The notes beneath the pieces were generated by a model, which was given only the letters and a program-made list of their open reading frames with translations, had not been told where the DNA came from and did not search any database. From Gallionella sp. (GTDB lineage: Bacteria; Pseudomonadota; Gammaproteobacteria; Burkholderiales; Gallionellaceae), in contig JAJDNO010000006.1 in assembly GCA_022340615.1 (NCBI GenBank), positions 1 through 41,248 on the forward strand: 41,248 nt of DNA. Reading direction: 5' to 3'. Below are positions 27,782-35,586 of this stretch, piece by piece. The position numbers and the translations under genes were made by a program. Each line of letters starts with the position of its first letter. The first letter of the stretch is position 1.

Positions 27782-28732
27782 GTGTCCTACGACAGCTTGA
27801 TGGTGTTCACCGGCAATGCCAATCCTAGGCTCGCTGAATCAGTCGCCAAGTATCTGCAGATTCATCTGGGGCGGGCCACGGTGGGCCGCTTTTCGGACGG
27901 CGAAGTCCAGGTCGAGCTGCTTGAGAATGTGCGCGGCAAGGATGTGTTCGTGTTGCAATCCACCTGCGCGCCGACCAATGACAATTTAATGGAAGTGCTG
28001 GTGATGGTGGATGCGCTGAAGCGCGCTTCGGCCGGTCGCATTACCGCCGCGATGCCGTATTTCGGCTACGCTCGCCAGGATCGCCGCCTGCGCTCGGCAC
28101 GGGTTGCGATTACCGCCAAACTGGTGGCCGACATGCTCTCCAGCGCCGGTGTGGACCGTCTGTTGACGATGGACCTGCATTCCGACCAGATACAGGGTTT
28201 TTTCGATATCCCGGTGGACAACATATACGCCAGCCCGATCCTGCTGTCGGACGTGTGGAAGCATGATTACCCGAACCTGATCGTGGTCTCCCCGGACGTC
28301 GGAGGCGTGGTTCGTGCCCGGGCGCTGGCGAAACAGCTTGATGCAGACCTGGCAATTATCGACAAGCGCCGCCCAAAACCTGGAGTGGCGAAAGTAATGA
28401 ACATCATCGGTGACGTGGCAGGCAGGACCTGTTTGATCATGGATGATCTGGTGGATACCGCCAACACGCTGTGCGAGGCGGCAAACGCGCTCAAGGAAAA
28501 AGGCGCAATGCGCGTGCTGGCCTATTGTACCCATGCGGTGCTGTCGGGTCCGGCGATCGAGCGCATCGAAAACTCCGCGATGGATGAACTGGTCGTTACC
28601 GACACCATTCCGCTGAGCGAGGCAGCGCGCAATTGCAAGCGCATCCGCCAGTTGAGCACGGCCGAATTGCTGGCTGAAACGATACGCCGCATCAACAGCG
28701 AAGAATCGGTGAGCTCGCTGTTTACCGAGTAA
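27782..28732 (+). CDS. prs: Ribose-phosphate pyrophosphokinase
   Basis: 316 residues starting with GTG 27782, giving [22 protein letters not shown], the usual beta/gammaproteobacterial N-terminus. Marks: [21 protein letters not shown], flexible loop [10 protein letters not shown], metal-binding [17 protein letters not shown], and the PRPP loop [11 protein letters not shown]. In most homologues the last motif reads DDMVDTAGT, so Asn replaces Gly, a minor change. It makes PRPP for nucleotides, His, Trp and NAD. It is followed by an inverted-repeat element before rplY. Confidence 0.97.
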   Translation: MSYDSLMVFTGNANPRLAESVAKYLQIHLGRATVGRFSDGEVQVELLENVRGKDVFVLQSTCAPTNDNLMEVLVMVDALKRASAGRITAAMPYFGYARQDRRLRSARVAITAKLVADMLSSAGVDRLLTMDLHSDQIQGFFDIPVDNIYASPILLSDVWKHDYPNLIVVSPDVGGVVRARALAKQLDADLAIIDKRRPKPGVAKVMNIIGDVAGRTCLIMDDLVDTANTLCEAANALKEKGAMRVLAYCTHAVLSGPAIERIENSAMDELVVTDTIPLSEAARNCKRIRQLSTAELLAETIRRINSEESVSSLFTE

Positions 28733-28819
28733 ACAGGAGCTCACCGAATGAGTAATCAAGCGGCAGCCATGTTGGTTGCTGCAACACAGGGATCGTCTGG
28801 TCGCGGTCGATCCTGTTTA

Positions 28820-28960
28820 GGGAATCTCTAAAAATTCAGAGTTCGCCCAAATGCAAGACGCGAAAAAAATTTCGCCACGCGCATATTTAGATATATGCAA
28901 GCAAGAAATTTTTCTCGTAACGCAGCAGTTGGGATGAAATCTGGGTTTTGAGAGGTTTCC
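28820..28960. repeat. 141-bp near-palindromic MITE-like element between prs and rplY
   Basis: The whole segment is an imperfect inverted repeat centred at 28890. The left end GGGAATCTCTAAAAATTCAGA aligns with the reverse complement of the right end, GGAAACCTCTCAAAACCCAGA; the arms also share CCCAA and AAAAATTTC blocks, and the centre is the palindrome GCATAT-N6-ATATGC (28881-28898). No protein is encoded. The right end lies 18 bp before the rplY ATG. The long arms would fold into one extended stem in RNA. A partial relative occurs at 24120-24242, supporting a repeat family. Confidence 0.65.
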
Positions 28961-28978
28961 GTTATTTGGAGAAGTGAA

Positions 28979-29632
28979 ATGACAATTGAGATCAATGCAA
29001 CAATTCGTAAGGCGCAAGGTACGGGTGCGAGCCGCCGTCTGCGTAACGCCGGCCGCGTGCCAGGTGTTGTGTATGGCGCGGGTGACGTGAACATGATCGA
29101 ACTGGATCACAACGAGCTGTACTACAAACTGCGTGCAGAAGCATTCCACGCATCCATCCTGACGCTGGTTCTGGATGGCAAGAAGGAATCCGTGCAGCTG
29201 CGCGATTTCGTGATGCATCCGTTCCGCCAGCAGGTCCAGCACATCGATTTCCAGCGCGTGGATGAAAAGAAAAAAATGCACATCAAGGTCCCGCTGCACT
29301 TCATCAACGAAGAAATCGCCCCCGGCGTCAAGCTGGGTGGCGGCAAGATCAGCCACGTGCTCCATGAGCTGGACATTACCTGTTTGCCCAAGGATCTGCC
29401 GTCCTTCATCGAAGTGGATCTGGGGACGCTGGAACTGGGTCATTCCGTGCACGTGGCCGACCTGAAACTTCCGGCTGGCGTGGAAGTTTCTGCACACGGC
29501 ACTCATACCGCCGAGGCTGTGGTCGCAGTGGTACAGGTACCGCGCGGCATGGTGGAAACCGAAGCGACGGCTGCCGCTGAGCCTGCTGCTGAGGCAGCGG
29601 CTCCTGCGGCTGAACCGGAAGGCAAGAAGTAA
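28979..29632 (+). CDS. rplY: 50S ribosomal protein L25/general stress protein Ctc
   Basis: 217 residues, the long CTC/TL5 form. The N-terminal L25 domain (1 to about 90: [28 protein letters not shown]) binds 5S rRNA; the C-terminal beta domain (about 95-190) has [32 protein letters not shown]. The last 25 residues are an Ala/Glu/Pro-rich tail. Shine-Dalgarno GGAGAAG precedes the ATG by 6 bp. An intrinsic terminator follows, then pth, the usual partner. Confidence 0.97.
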   Translation: MTIEINATIRKAQGTGASRRLRNAGRVPGVVYGAGDVNMIELDHNELYYKLRAEAFHASILTLVLDGKKESVQLRDFVMHPFRQQVQHIDFQRVDEKKKMHIKVPLHFINEEIAPGVKLGGGKISHVLHELDITCLPKDLPSFIEVDLGTLELGHSVHVADLKLPAGVEVSAHGTHTAEAVVAVVQVPRGMVETEATAAAEPAAEAAAPAAEPEGKK

Positions 29633-29650
29633 ACAAGGGTACATCCTTGC

Positions 29651-29690
29651 AAAACCCGCCAGTGCTGATATGAGCATGGCGGGTTTTTTT
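29651..29690 (+). terminator. Intrinsic terminator after rplY
   Basis: GC-rich stem ACCCGCCA (29654-29661) pairs with TGGCGGGT (29677-29684), loop partly closed by TGCT/AGCA, and a run of seven T (29684-29690) follows. The preceding A-run can extend pairing with the Ts, so it might also work for leftward transcription. It sits 18 bp after the rplY stop and before pth, separating prs-rplY from pth-ychF expression. Confidence 0.9.
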
Positions 29691-29712
29691 ATTCAGGCGG
29701 TAACAAAACGAC

Positions 29713-30288
29713 ATGGCAGCGATACGTTTGATTGTTGGCCTCGGCAACCCGGGGCGGGAATATGAATCCACCCGGCATAACGTCGGCTTCCTGTGGGTCG
29801 ACGAACTTGCTCGGCTGCAAAATCTGGGATTCAGAAGCGAGGCAAAGTTTCACGGCCTTACCGCGCGGGGCCAGTTGCATGGACACGAAGTGTTGCTGCT
29901 CAAGCCGCAGACCTTCATGAATGTCAGCGGCCGATCGGTCGGCGCGCTGGTGCAGTTCTACAAAATACCACCCGAAGAGATGCTGGTCGTGCATGACGAG
30001 CTGGACCTGCCACCCGGCGTGGCGCGCCTGAAAATCGGCGGTGGGCACGGCGGGCACAACGGTCTGAAGGATATCATTGCGCATCTCGGAAGCCGGGATT
30101 TCTGGCGCTTGCGCATCGGCATCGGTCACCCCGGCGACCGCAGCGAAGTCAGCAACTATGTGCTGAATGACCCGCGCCGTGAAGAGCGGGAATTGATAGA
30201 CGAGGCCATGCAAAAAGCGCAAAGCATCGCGCATCTGGTCATTGAAGGAAAAACCGAAGCGGCAATGCTGAAGCTGCATAGCAGTTGA
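29713..30288 (+). CDS. pth: Peptidyl-tRNA hydrolase
   Basis: 191 residues. Catalytic His in TRHNVGF (about residue 22), Asn in KPQTFMNVSGRSV, the Asp in VHDELDLPPG and Asn in GGGHGGHNGLKDI are all present. It recycles tRNA from peptidyl-tRNAs released during translation. The start ATG 29713 gives MAAIRLIVGLGNPGREYE. It lies directly after the rplY terminator, so it needs its own promoter or readthrough. A 17-bp inverted repeat follows before ychF. Confidence 0.97.
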   Translation: MAAIRLIVGLGNPGREYESTRHNVGFLWVDELARLQNLGFRSEAKFHGLTARGQLHGHEVLLLKPQTFMNVSGRSVGALVQFYKIPPEEMLVVHDELDLPPGVARLKIGGGHGGHNGLKDIIAHLGSRDFWRLRIGIGHPGDRSEVSNYVLNDPRREERELIDEAMQKAQSIAHLVIEGKTEAAMLKLHSS

Positions 30289-30294
30289 GAGGCC

Positions 30295-30354
30295 AGGTGC
30301 AAGATGAAAGGTTCAAGTTTGAGCCGGATACCTTGCGCCTTTCATCTTGCACCT
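30295..30354. repeat. 17-bp perfect inverted repeat between pth and ychF
   Basis: AGGTGCAAGATGAAAGG at 30295-30311 and its exact reverse complement at 30338-30354, separated by 26 bp. The loop also has a partial AAGG/CCTT match. No T-run follows, so it is not a typical intrinsic terminator. It may be a REP-like repeat, an mRNA-stabilising hairpin or an attenuator between the two genes. Confidence 0.7.
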
Positions 30355-30384
30355 TGTATCTGAATCTTTAGAAAGAGATAAAAC

Positions 30385-31476
30385 ATGAGTCTGAAATGCG
30401 GAATCGTCGGCCTGCCCAATGTGGGCAAATCCACCCTGTTCAATGCGCTGACCAAGGCGGGCATCGCGGCGGAAAACTATCCGTTCTGTACCATCGAACC
30501 AAACGTAGGCATTGTAGAGGTGCCGGATCCGCGCATGGATGAGCTGGCGAAGATCGTCAAGCCGCAGCGCATCCAGCCAGCCATCGTCGAGTTCGTCGAC
30601 ATTGCCGGGCTGGTGGCGGGCGCGTCCAGAGGCGAAGGATTGGGCAACCAGTTTCTCGCCAACATCCGCGAGACCGATGCCATCGTCAACGTGGTGCGCT
30701 GCTTTGACGATCCCAACGTGGTACATGTGGCCGGCAAGGTCGATCCGATTTCCGATATCGAAGTCATTCTGACCGAACTGGCATTGGCCGACCTCGCGGT
30801 GGTGGAACGCACGATCCAGCGCGACAGCAAGAAGGCCAAATCGGGCGACAAGGAAGCGCAGAAGCTGGTCGCCCTGCTGGAACGCATGCTGCCGCACCTG
30901 AACGAAGGAAATCCCGCGCGGACTTTCGGTTTGAGCGATGAAGAAAAGCAGCTCGTCAAGCCGCTGTGCATGCTCACCATCAAGCCTGCGATGTACGTGG
31001 GCAACGTGCTGGAAGACGGTTTCGAGAACAATCCCCACCTCGACCGCCTGCGCGAACATGCGGCAAAGGAAGGCGCGCCGGTGGTCGCGCTGTGCGCGAA
31101 GATCGAAGCCGAACTGGCCGATCTGGACGATGCCGACAAGAAGGAATTCCTCGCCGACCTCGGTCTCGAAGAGCCGGGATTGAACCGCCTGATCCGCACG
31201 GGTTACGATCTGCTCGGCCTGCAGACCTATTTCACCGCCGGGGTCAAGGAAGTGCGCGCCTGGACCATACACAAGGGCGACACCGCACCGCAGGCAGCCG
31301 GCGTGATCCATACCGATTTCGAGAAGGGTTTCATCCGCGCGCAGACCATTTCTTACGCCGACTTCATCGCCTGCGGCGGCGAGTCTGGCGCGAAGGAAAA
31401 AGGCAAGATGCGCGTTGAGGGAAAGGATTACGTGGTGCAGGATGGCGACGTGATGAATTTCCTGTTCAACGTCTGA
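30385..31476 (+). CDS. ychF: Redox-regulated ATPase YchF (OBG-family)
   Basis: 363 residues. P-loop [15 protein letters not shown] at residues 8-22, switch [23 protein letters not shown], helical domain, and a C-terminal TGS-like domain ([34 protein letters not shown]). YchF/Ola1 prefers ATP and associates with ribosomes, affecting stress responses and start-codon choice. The ATG follows an AGAGAT ribosome site. It follows pth as in most proteobacteria. Confidence 0.97.
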   Translation: MSLKCGIVGLPNVGKSTLFNALTKAGIAAENYPFCTIEPNVGIVEVPDPRMDELAKIVKPQRIQPAIVEFVDIAGLVAGASRGEGLGNQFLANIRETDAIVNVVRCFDDPNVVHVAGKVDPISDIEVILTELALADLAVVERTIQRDSKKAKSGDKEAQKLVALLERMLPHLNEGNPARTFGLSDEEKQLVKPLCMLTIKPAMYVGNVLEDGFENNPHLDRLREHAAKEGAPVVALCAKIEAELADLDDADKKEFLADLGLEEPGLNRLIRTGYDLLGLQTYFTAGVKEVRAWTIHKGDTAPQAAGVIHTDFEKGFIRAQTISYADFIACGGESGAKEKGKMRVEGKDYVVQDGDVMNFLFNV

Positions 31477-31508
31477 ACCGTTAACCAATTACACTCCGGC
31501 CTTCGGGT

Positions 31509-32231
31509 ATGCGCATATACAGGAAATTCCTCGATGGCGTACCCGAATACCTCGCGCGCCATTACTGGTGGGCCTACCTGTGGGACTGGGGAATCTGGTT
31601 CTTCGATCATCAGCCCGTCATCAATGCCATCCTGTTCCGCCAGTACGACAGTCTGCTGGAAAAGACGCTGGCCCGGATCGAAACCAGGCCGGACGCAAGG
31701 CTGCTGCAGCTGACCTGCGTATACGGGAAACTCACGCCATCGCTGCTGTCGCTTGCCCGGAATGAAGTTCACCTGTGCGATATCGCCACCGGCCAATTGC
31801 AGCTGGCAGACCGCAAGACGCGCGGCTACGCGGCCCGTCGCCACCTGGCGCGCATGAATGCCGAATGTCTGGCTTATCGCAAAGATGCGTTCGATCAGGT
31901 GATCGTGTTTTTCCTGTTCCACGAAATGCCCGCCGATGCCAGGCAGCGGACCTATGCCGAGATCGCTCGGGTGGTTCGTCCGGGCGGTTCGGTGCTGATC
32001 ACCGAATATGCCGAAACGCCGTTGCGGCACTGGCTTTACCGCTTCCCGCCGTTCCGCTGGCTGCTCGGATACCTGGAGCCGTTCCTGCCGGGATTCTGGC
32101 GTGAAAACGTCGCGGAAAAGCTGTCCGTTGCGCTCGGCCTGAACGGCAAGGCGCCGGAGGGTGTACCTGAGGTGGAATTCTGTTTCTCGGATTTCTATCG
32201 CATCATGCGCTTCAATATCGCCGCACACTGA
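31509..32231 (+). CDS. RquA-like SAM-dependent methyltransferase-fold protein (possible rhodoquinone biosynthesis)
   Basis: 240 residues, class I methyltransferase fold. The N-terminal region VPEYLARHYWWAYLW and NAILFRQYDSLL, the atypical motif I LLQLTCVYGKLTP (residues 65-77) in place of the glycine-rich loop, DIATGQLQLA as motif II, and FFLFHEMPADARQRTYAEIARVVRPGGSVLITEY resemble my recollection of RquA, the enzyme that converts ubiquinone to rhodoquinone using SAM. The alternative is a related UbiE/Coq5-type methyltransferase of unknown role. It follows ychF by 32 bp and converges with parA. If RquA, it would give the host a low-potential quinone for fumarate reduction. Confidence 0.65.
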   Translation: MRIYRKFLDGVPEYLARHYWWAYLWDWGIWFFDHQPVINAILFRQYDSLLEKTLARIETRPDARLLQLTCVYGKLTPSLLSLARNEVHLCDIATGQLQLADRKTRGYAARRHLARMNAECLAYRKDAFDQVIVFFLFHEMPADARQRTYAEIARVVRPGGSVLITEYAETPLRHWLYRFPPFRWLLGYLEPFLPGFWRENVAEKLSVALGLNGKAPEGVPEVEFCFSDFYRIMRFNIAAH

Positions 32232-32274
32232 TACTGCTCGTGTCGCCGGAGCCGGCTGCGCAATACATGCCCGG

Positions 32275-32889
32275 TCAATCCTTGAGCAGCCATTCCTGCA
32301 GGAAAGCCCATTGCTCGAGTTCGCGCGCGGCAATGTGCGGAGGCAGGTCGAACAGCGATTTCCCCTCGAATGCCGCATTCACATATACCTGCGTCTCGCG
32401 CAAATAGGCAAGTATCGGCAATTCCAGGGTGGCGAGGAAATGTTCCAGGGCCCAGGCGGCCTTGGTGCGCATTTCCATGCGCATGCCGACCACACCGATA
32501 TGGCAGTGGCTGCTGCGCACCTTCTTTTCTTCCGCAAGCGCTTTCAGGAAATCCAGGCTGGCCTGCAGGTCAAACAGGGAGGGTGCGACGGGTACGACGA
32601 TTTTGCTGGCCAGCTTCAGCGCATGTGAGAGATTCTTGCCATGCAGCCCGGCGGGCGAATCGATCACCAGCCAGTCGCTGCGTTGCGCTTTGTCTTTTCT
32701 GGAAACCAGCATGTGTATCGGCGGAAGATCGGCGGGGCGCGTTGCGATCCACAGTGCGGCTGACTGCTGGCGATCCAGATCCAGCATGGTCACGCGCGCT
32801 CCGCGGCTGGCCAGAAAACCGGCAATATTCACCGACAACGTGGTTTTTCCGCTGCCGCCTTTCGGATTTGCGACCAGTATGGTTTTCAA
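32275..32889 (-). CDS. Orphan ParA-family ATPase
   Basis: 204 residues starting at TTG 32889 (AAGGAG 8 bp upstream); no in-frame ATG fits. Deviant Walker A KGGSGKTT (10-17) with the signature lysine, MLDLDRQQSAALW as motif A', and WLVIDSPAG as Walker B. ParA/MinD-type ATPases position cargo on nucleoid or membrane. No ParB or obvious cargo gene adjoins, so it is probably not a chromosome-partitioning pair. It is short, with a compact C-terminus. It is divergent from yebC and convergent with the RquA-like gene. Family assured, job unknown. Confidence 0.88.
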   Translation of the reverse strand: MKTILVANPKGGSGKTTLSVNIAGFLASRGARVTMLDLDRQQSAALWIATRPADLPPIHMLVSRKDKAQRSDWLVIDSPAGLHGKNLSHALKLASKIVVPVAPSLFDLQASLDFLKALAEEKKVRSSHCHIGVVGMRMEMRTKAAWALEHFLATLELPILAYLRETQVYVNAAFEGKSLFDLPPHIAARELEQWAFLQEWLLKD

Positions 32890-33107
32890 ATGCCATTCTC
32901 CTTGCTGAATCGTAAAACGAATGCAGGAATTTCCCAATGCCCGGTTCGGCATGCGCCCATTACACAGCAACAGGCAAGCTTTCGGTTTGGCCTTCCCGGT
33001 GCCGCGCAGTGGCCAAGGCCTTGAATGTTGGGTTATTGAGGCGAAAATGATACCATCGCGCAACGTTTTTATTCAAAACAATATGGCTGGCTTTTTCGGG
33101 GAACGGT

Positions 33108-33833
33108 ATGGCAGGACATAGCAAATGGGCGAACATCCAGCATCGCAAGGGCAAGCAGGACGCCAAACGCGGCAAGATATTCACAAGACTGATCAAGGAA
33201 ATCACCGTGGCGGCACGGATGGGCGGCGGAGACCCGGACGGCAACCCCCGCCTGCGCCTTGCAATGGACAAGGCCTATGCCAACAACATGCCCAAAGACA
33301 ACGTCGAGCGCGCGATCAAGCGCGGCAGCGGCGAACTTGACGGGGTGAATTACGAAGAATTGCGCTACGAGGGCTACGGCATCAACGGAGCCGCGGTCAT
33401 GGTCGATTGCATGACCGACAACAAGACACGCACCGTGGCCGACGTGCGCCATGCTTTCTCCAAATACGGCGGCAACCTCGGCACCGACGGCTCGGTGTCG
33501 TTCCTGTTCAAGCACTGCGGCCAGATGATCTTCGCGCCCGGCACGGACGAGAACGGCCTGATGGAAGTGGCGCTGGATGCCGGCGCGGAAGACATCATCA
33601 CCAATGACGATGGCAGTATCGAGGTGATCACATCGCCGTATGATTTCGTCAATGTGAAGCAGAAACTGGAGGCGGCGGACTACAAGCCGGAGTTCGGCGA
33701 AGTAATCATGAAACCGGCCAGCGAAGTGGTCTTTACCGGCGAAGATGCGGTCAAGATGCAGAAATTGATCGATGCGCTCGAGGACCTGGATGATGTACAG
33801 GAAGTCTACACGACGGCGGTGATCGAAGAATGA
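33108..33833 (+). CDS. yebC: YebC/PmpR family protein
   Basis: 241 residues, full length. [27 protein letters not shown] is the invariant N-terminus, followed by [29 protein letters not shown] and the two alpha/beta domains. Historically annotated as a transcriptional regulator; recent work on homologues (TACO1) points to a translation role at difficult peptide sequences. It heads the yebC-ruvC-ruvA cluster; a 148-bp gap holding an inverted-repeat element separates it from ruvC. Confidence 0.97.
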   Translation: MAGHSKWANIQHRKGKQDAKRGKIFTRLIKEITVAARMGGGDPDGNPRLRLAMDKAYANNMPKDNVERAIKRGSGELDGVNYEELRYEGYGINGAAVMVDCMTDNKTRTVADVRHAFSKYGGNLGTDGSVSFLFKHCGQMIFAPGTDENGLMEVALDAGAEDIITNDDGSIEVITSPYDFVNVKQKLEAADYKPEFGEVIMKPASEVVFTGEDAVKMQKLIDALEDLDDVQEVYTTAVIEE

Positions 33834-33974
33834 AAACCATTCTGGAAACTATTGCGCTTCACATAACCTTGTTGCGCGCCAGTTCGCAATCCTCATGTAC
33901 TCGTATGCACACTCCGGTTGCTCAGTGCCACGCGCCTCGTTATGCATGCGCTCATGACGTTTCCAGAACGGTTT
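33834..33974. repeat. 141-bp imperfect palindromic element between yebC and ruvC
   Basis: The ends AAACCATTCTGGAAAC (33834-33849) and, reversed, AAACCGTTCTGGAAAC (33959-33974) match at 15 of 16 positions. Farther in, both arms share GCGC-CATAAC-GCG spaced similarly, so about 70 bp per arm can pair imperfectly. It starts right after the yebC stop codon and ends 7 bp before the ruvC ATG. No protein coding is evident, and no T-run follows a tight hairpin. It is compatible with a MITE or a large structured RNA leader. Confidence 0.6.
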
Positions 33975-33981
33975 ACTGAAC

Positions 33982-34500
33982 ATGCGTATCCTTGGCATCG
34001 ACCCGGGCCTGAGAGTGACCGGTTTTGGTGTGCTGGACAAGGACGGGCAGCAATTGAGCTACGTTGCCAGCGGCTGCATCAGGACACCGGACGGCGACTT
34101 GCCGGAAAGACTGAAGGCCATCCTGAATTCCATGGGTGAAGTAATCACCAGGCACCAGCCCCATCATGTCGCGGTGGAAAAAGTGTTCGTCAACGTCAAC
34201 CCGCAATCCACGCTGTTGCTCGGCCAGGCACGCGGCGCGGCGATTTGCGCGGCAGTACTTGCCGACCTGCCGGTGGCCGAATACACCGCCCTGCAAGTGA
34301 AACAGGCCGTGGTCGGAAATGGCCATGCCGACAAGGAACAGGTGCAGCAAATGGTGCAGCGGCTGCTGAAACTGTCCGGTACCCCTAGCCCCGATGCGGC
34401 TGATGCGCTGGCCTGCGCGATCTGTCATGCTCATGGCGGACAGGGGTTGGGGACACTGGCCACCGCGGGATATCGGATGAAAAACGGGAGACTGGTTTGA
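33982..34500 (+). CDS. ruvC: Holliday junction resolvase RuvC
   Basis: 172 residues. RNase H fold: Asp7 in RILGIDPGL, Glu in [23 protein letters not shown] (about residue 67) and the C-terminal acidic pair in [14 protein letters not shown]. It cleaves Holliday junctions symmetrically. ruvA overlaps its stop, while ruvB is at 8497-9591 on the other strand. The start ATG 33982 fits the family exactly. Confidence 0.98.
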   Translation: MRILGIDPGLRVTGFGVLDKDGQQLSYVASGCIRTPDGDLPERLKAILNSMGEVITRHQPHHVAVEKVFVNVNPQSTLLLGQARGAAICAAVLADLPVAEYTALQVKQAVVGNGHADKEQVQQMVQRLLKLSGTPSPDAADALACAICHAHGGQGLGTLATAGYRMKNGRLV

Positions 34501-35081
34501 TTGGAAGACTGACGGGAATATTGCTGGAAAAAAACCCGCCGCAGATATTGCTGGATGTGCAAGGCGTGGCTTACGAACTGGATGTGCCGATGAGCACGTT
34601 CTACAACCTGCCGGTTCTGAATGAAAAGGTGGTTCTGCACACGCAACTCGTCGTGCGGGAGGACGCTCACCTGCTGTACGGGTTCCTGAGCAGCGAAGAA
34701 CGCACCGCATTCCGCCAGTTGCTCAAGATCAGCGGCGTCGGCCCTAAACTGGCATTGTCGGTGCTGTCCGGACTGAGCCTGGATGATCTGGCCATGGCAG
34801 TGGCGAACAAGGAGGCAGGCCGACTCAACAAGATACCCGGCGTCGGCAAAAAGACTGCCGAACGGTTGCTGCTGGAATTGCAGGGGAAATTCGAAGCAAC
34901 GGGTGCTGGTGGCTCGCAGCAAGGCGCGCCTGTCTTATCTACCGGCAACGACATCGTCAATGCACTGTTGGCGCTGGGTTACAACAGCAAGGAAGCCGAC
35001 TGGGCAATCAGGCAATTGCCCAAAGACACAGACGTGTCGGACGGCATCAGACAAGCCCTCAAGCTGCTTTCCAAAAGCTGA
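34497..35081 (+). CDS. ruvA: Holliday junction DNA-binding protein RuvA
   Basis: 194 residues. TTG start at 34497 overlaps the ruvC TGA and yields [15 protein letters not shown], matching the conserved MIGRL N-terminus; GGGAG lies upstream. OB domain (1-62), tandem helix-hairpin-helix motifs [17 protein letters not shown] and [16 protein letters not shown], then the C-terminal RuvB-binding domain ([17 protein letters not shown]). It tetramerises on junctions and recruits RuvB, here encoded remotely. Confidence 0.97.
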   Translation: MIGRLTGILLEKNPPQILLDVQGVAYELDVPMSTFYNLPVLNEKVVLHTQLVVREDAHLLYGFLSSEERTAFRQLLKISGVGPKLALSVLSGLSLDDLAMAVANKEAGRLNKIPGVGKKTAERLLLELQGKFEATGAGGSQQGAPVLSTGNDIVNALLALGYNSKEADWAIRQLPKDTDVSDGIRQALKLLSKS

Positions 35082-35127
35082 CCTCATCCGGGCGGTGGTA
35101 CATGCCGCTCCGCACGTTGCATATCGT

Positions 35128-35484
35128 CTACTTGTTGATGCCCGGCGGATAAAAACCGTTTTTCATGACCAGCTTCAGGCGCTCGCCGAATTCCTGTGCA
35201 AAGTGCCGCATCGCTTTTGCGGCCTCGACCTCTCCGGTGGCTCGCTCGAAGCTGTCGGCCATGGACAGCAGGTTCTGGTGATAGAACTGCTTCATCTCGT
35301 CGACCATCATGTCCTTGGTCCACAGGTCGATGCGCAGCGTGTTCCTTTCATCGGTATCCCAGAGCGCAATCATCACCGCTTTGCTGGTGCTTTGCTTGTT
35401 CGCATCGGAAGCGCTCCACTCGATGTTTTGCGGCACCTTCTTCTCGTCGAGGGTGATGGTAAATTTTATTTCTGATTGTTTCAT
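35128..35484 (-). CDS. GldC-like protein
   Basis: 118 residues. The pattern SEIKFTITLDEKKVPQNIEWSA, KAVMIALWDTDERNTLRIDLWTKDMMVDEMKQFYHQ and FAQEFGERLKLVMKNG matches the small gliding-motility protein GldC family, which also occurs in non-gliding bacteria and has no established activity. It has no signal peptide or membrane segment. It is convergent with ruvA and 102 bp downstream of the diguanylate cyclase. Gliding is not implied. Assignment rests on recalled family patterns, so moderate. Confidence 0.7.
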   Translation of the reverse strand: MKQSEIKFTITLDEKKVPQNIEWSASDANKQSTSKAVMIALWDTDERNTLRIDLWTKDMMVDEMKQFYHQNLLSMADSFERATGEVEAAKAMRHFAQEFGERLKLVMKNGFYPPGINK

Positions 35485-35586
35485 TGCGGACTGTCACCTG
35501 TAATATCCCCGGTCCGGGATGTGTAATTGTTGAAAAAAGGATGGACAATCGATTGCCTCTGTTGCGGCTGGCAGGGCCCGGCCCGC

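Noticed and set aside
28786-28818. Possible intrinsic terminator after prs
   Set aside because: ACAGG-ATCG pairs with CGATCCTGT only with a bulge and just three Ts follow, so it is too weak to call.
28748-28831. 27-codon ORF after prs with AGGAG upstream
   Set aside because: It runs into the inverted-repeat element, has no recognisable features and its composition is not distinctive; probably chance.
30313-31488. 391-codon minus-strand open frame
   Set aside because: Antisense to ychF, which has all expected motifs; composition is typical of a reverse-strand shadow.
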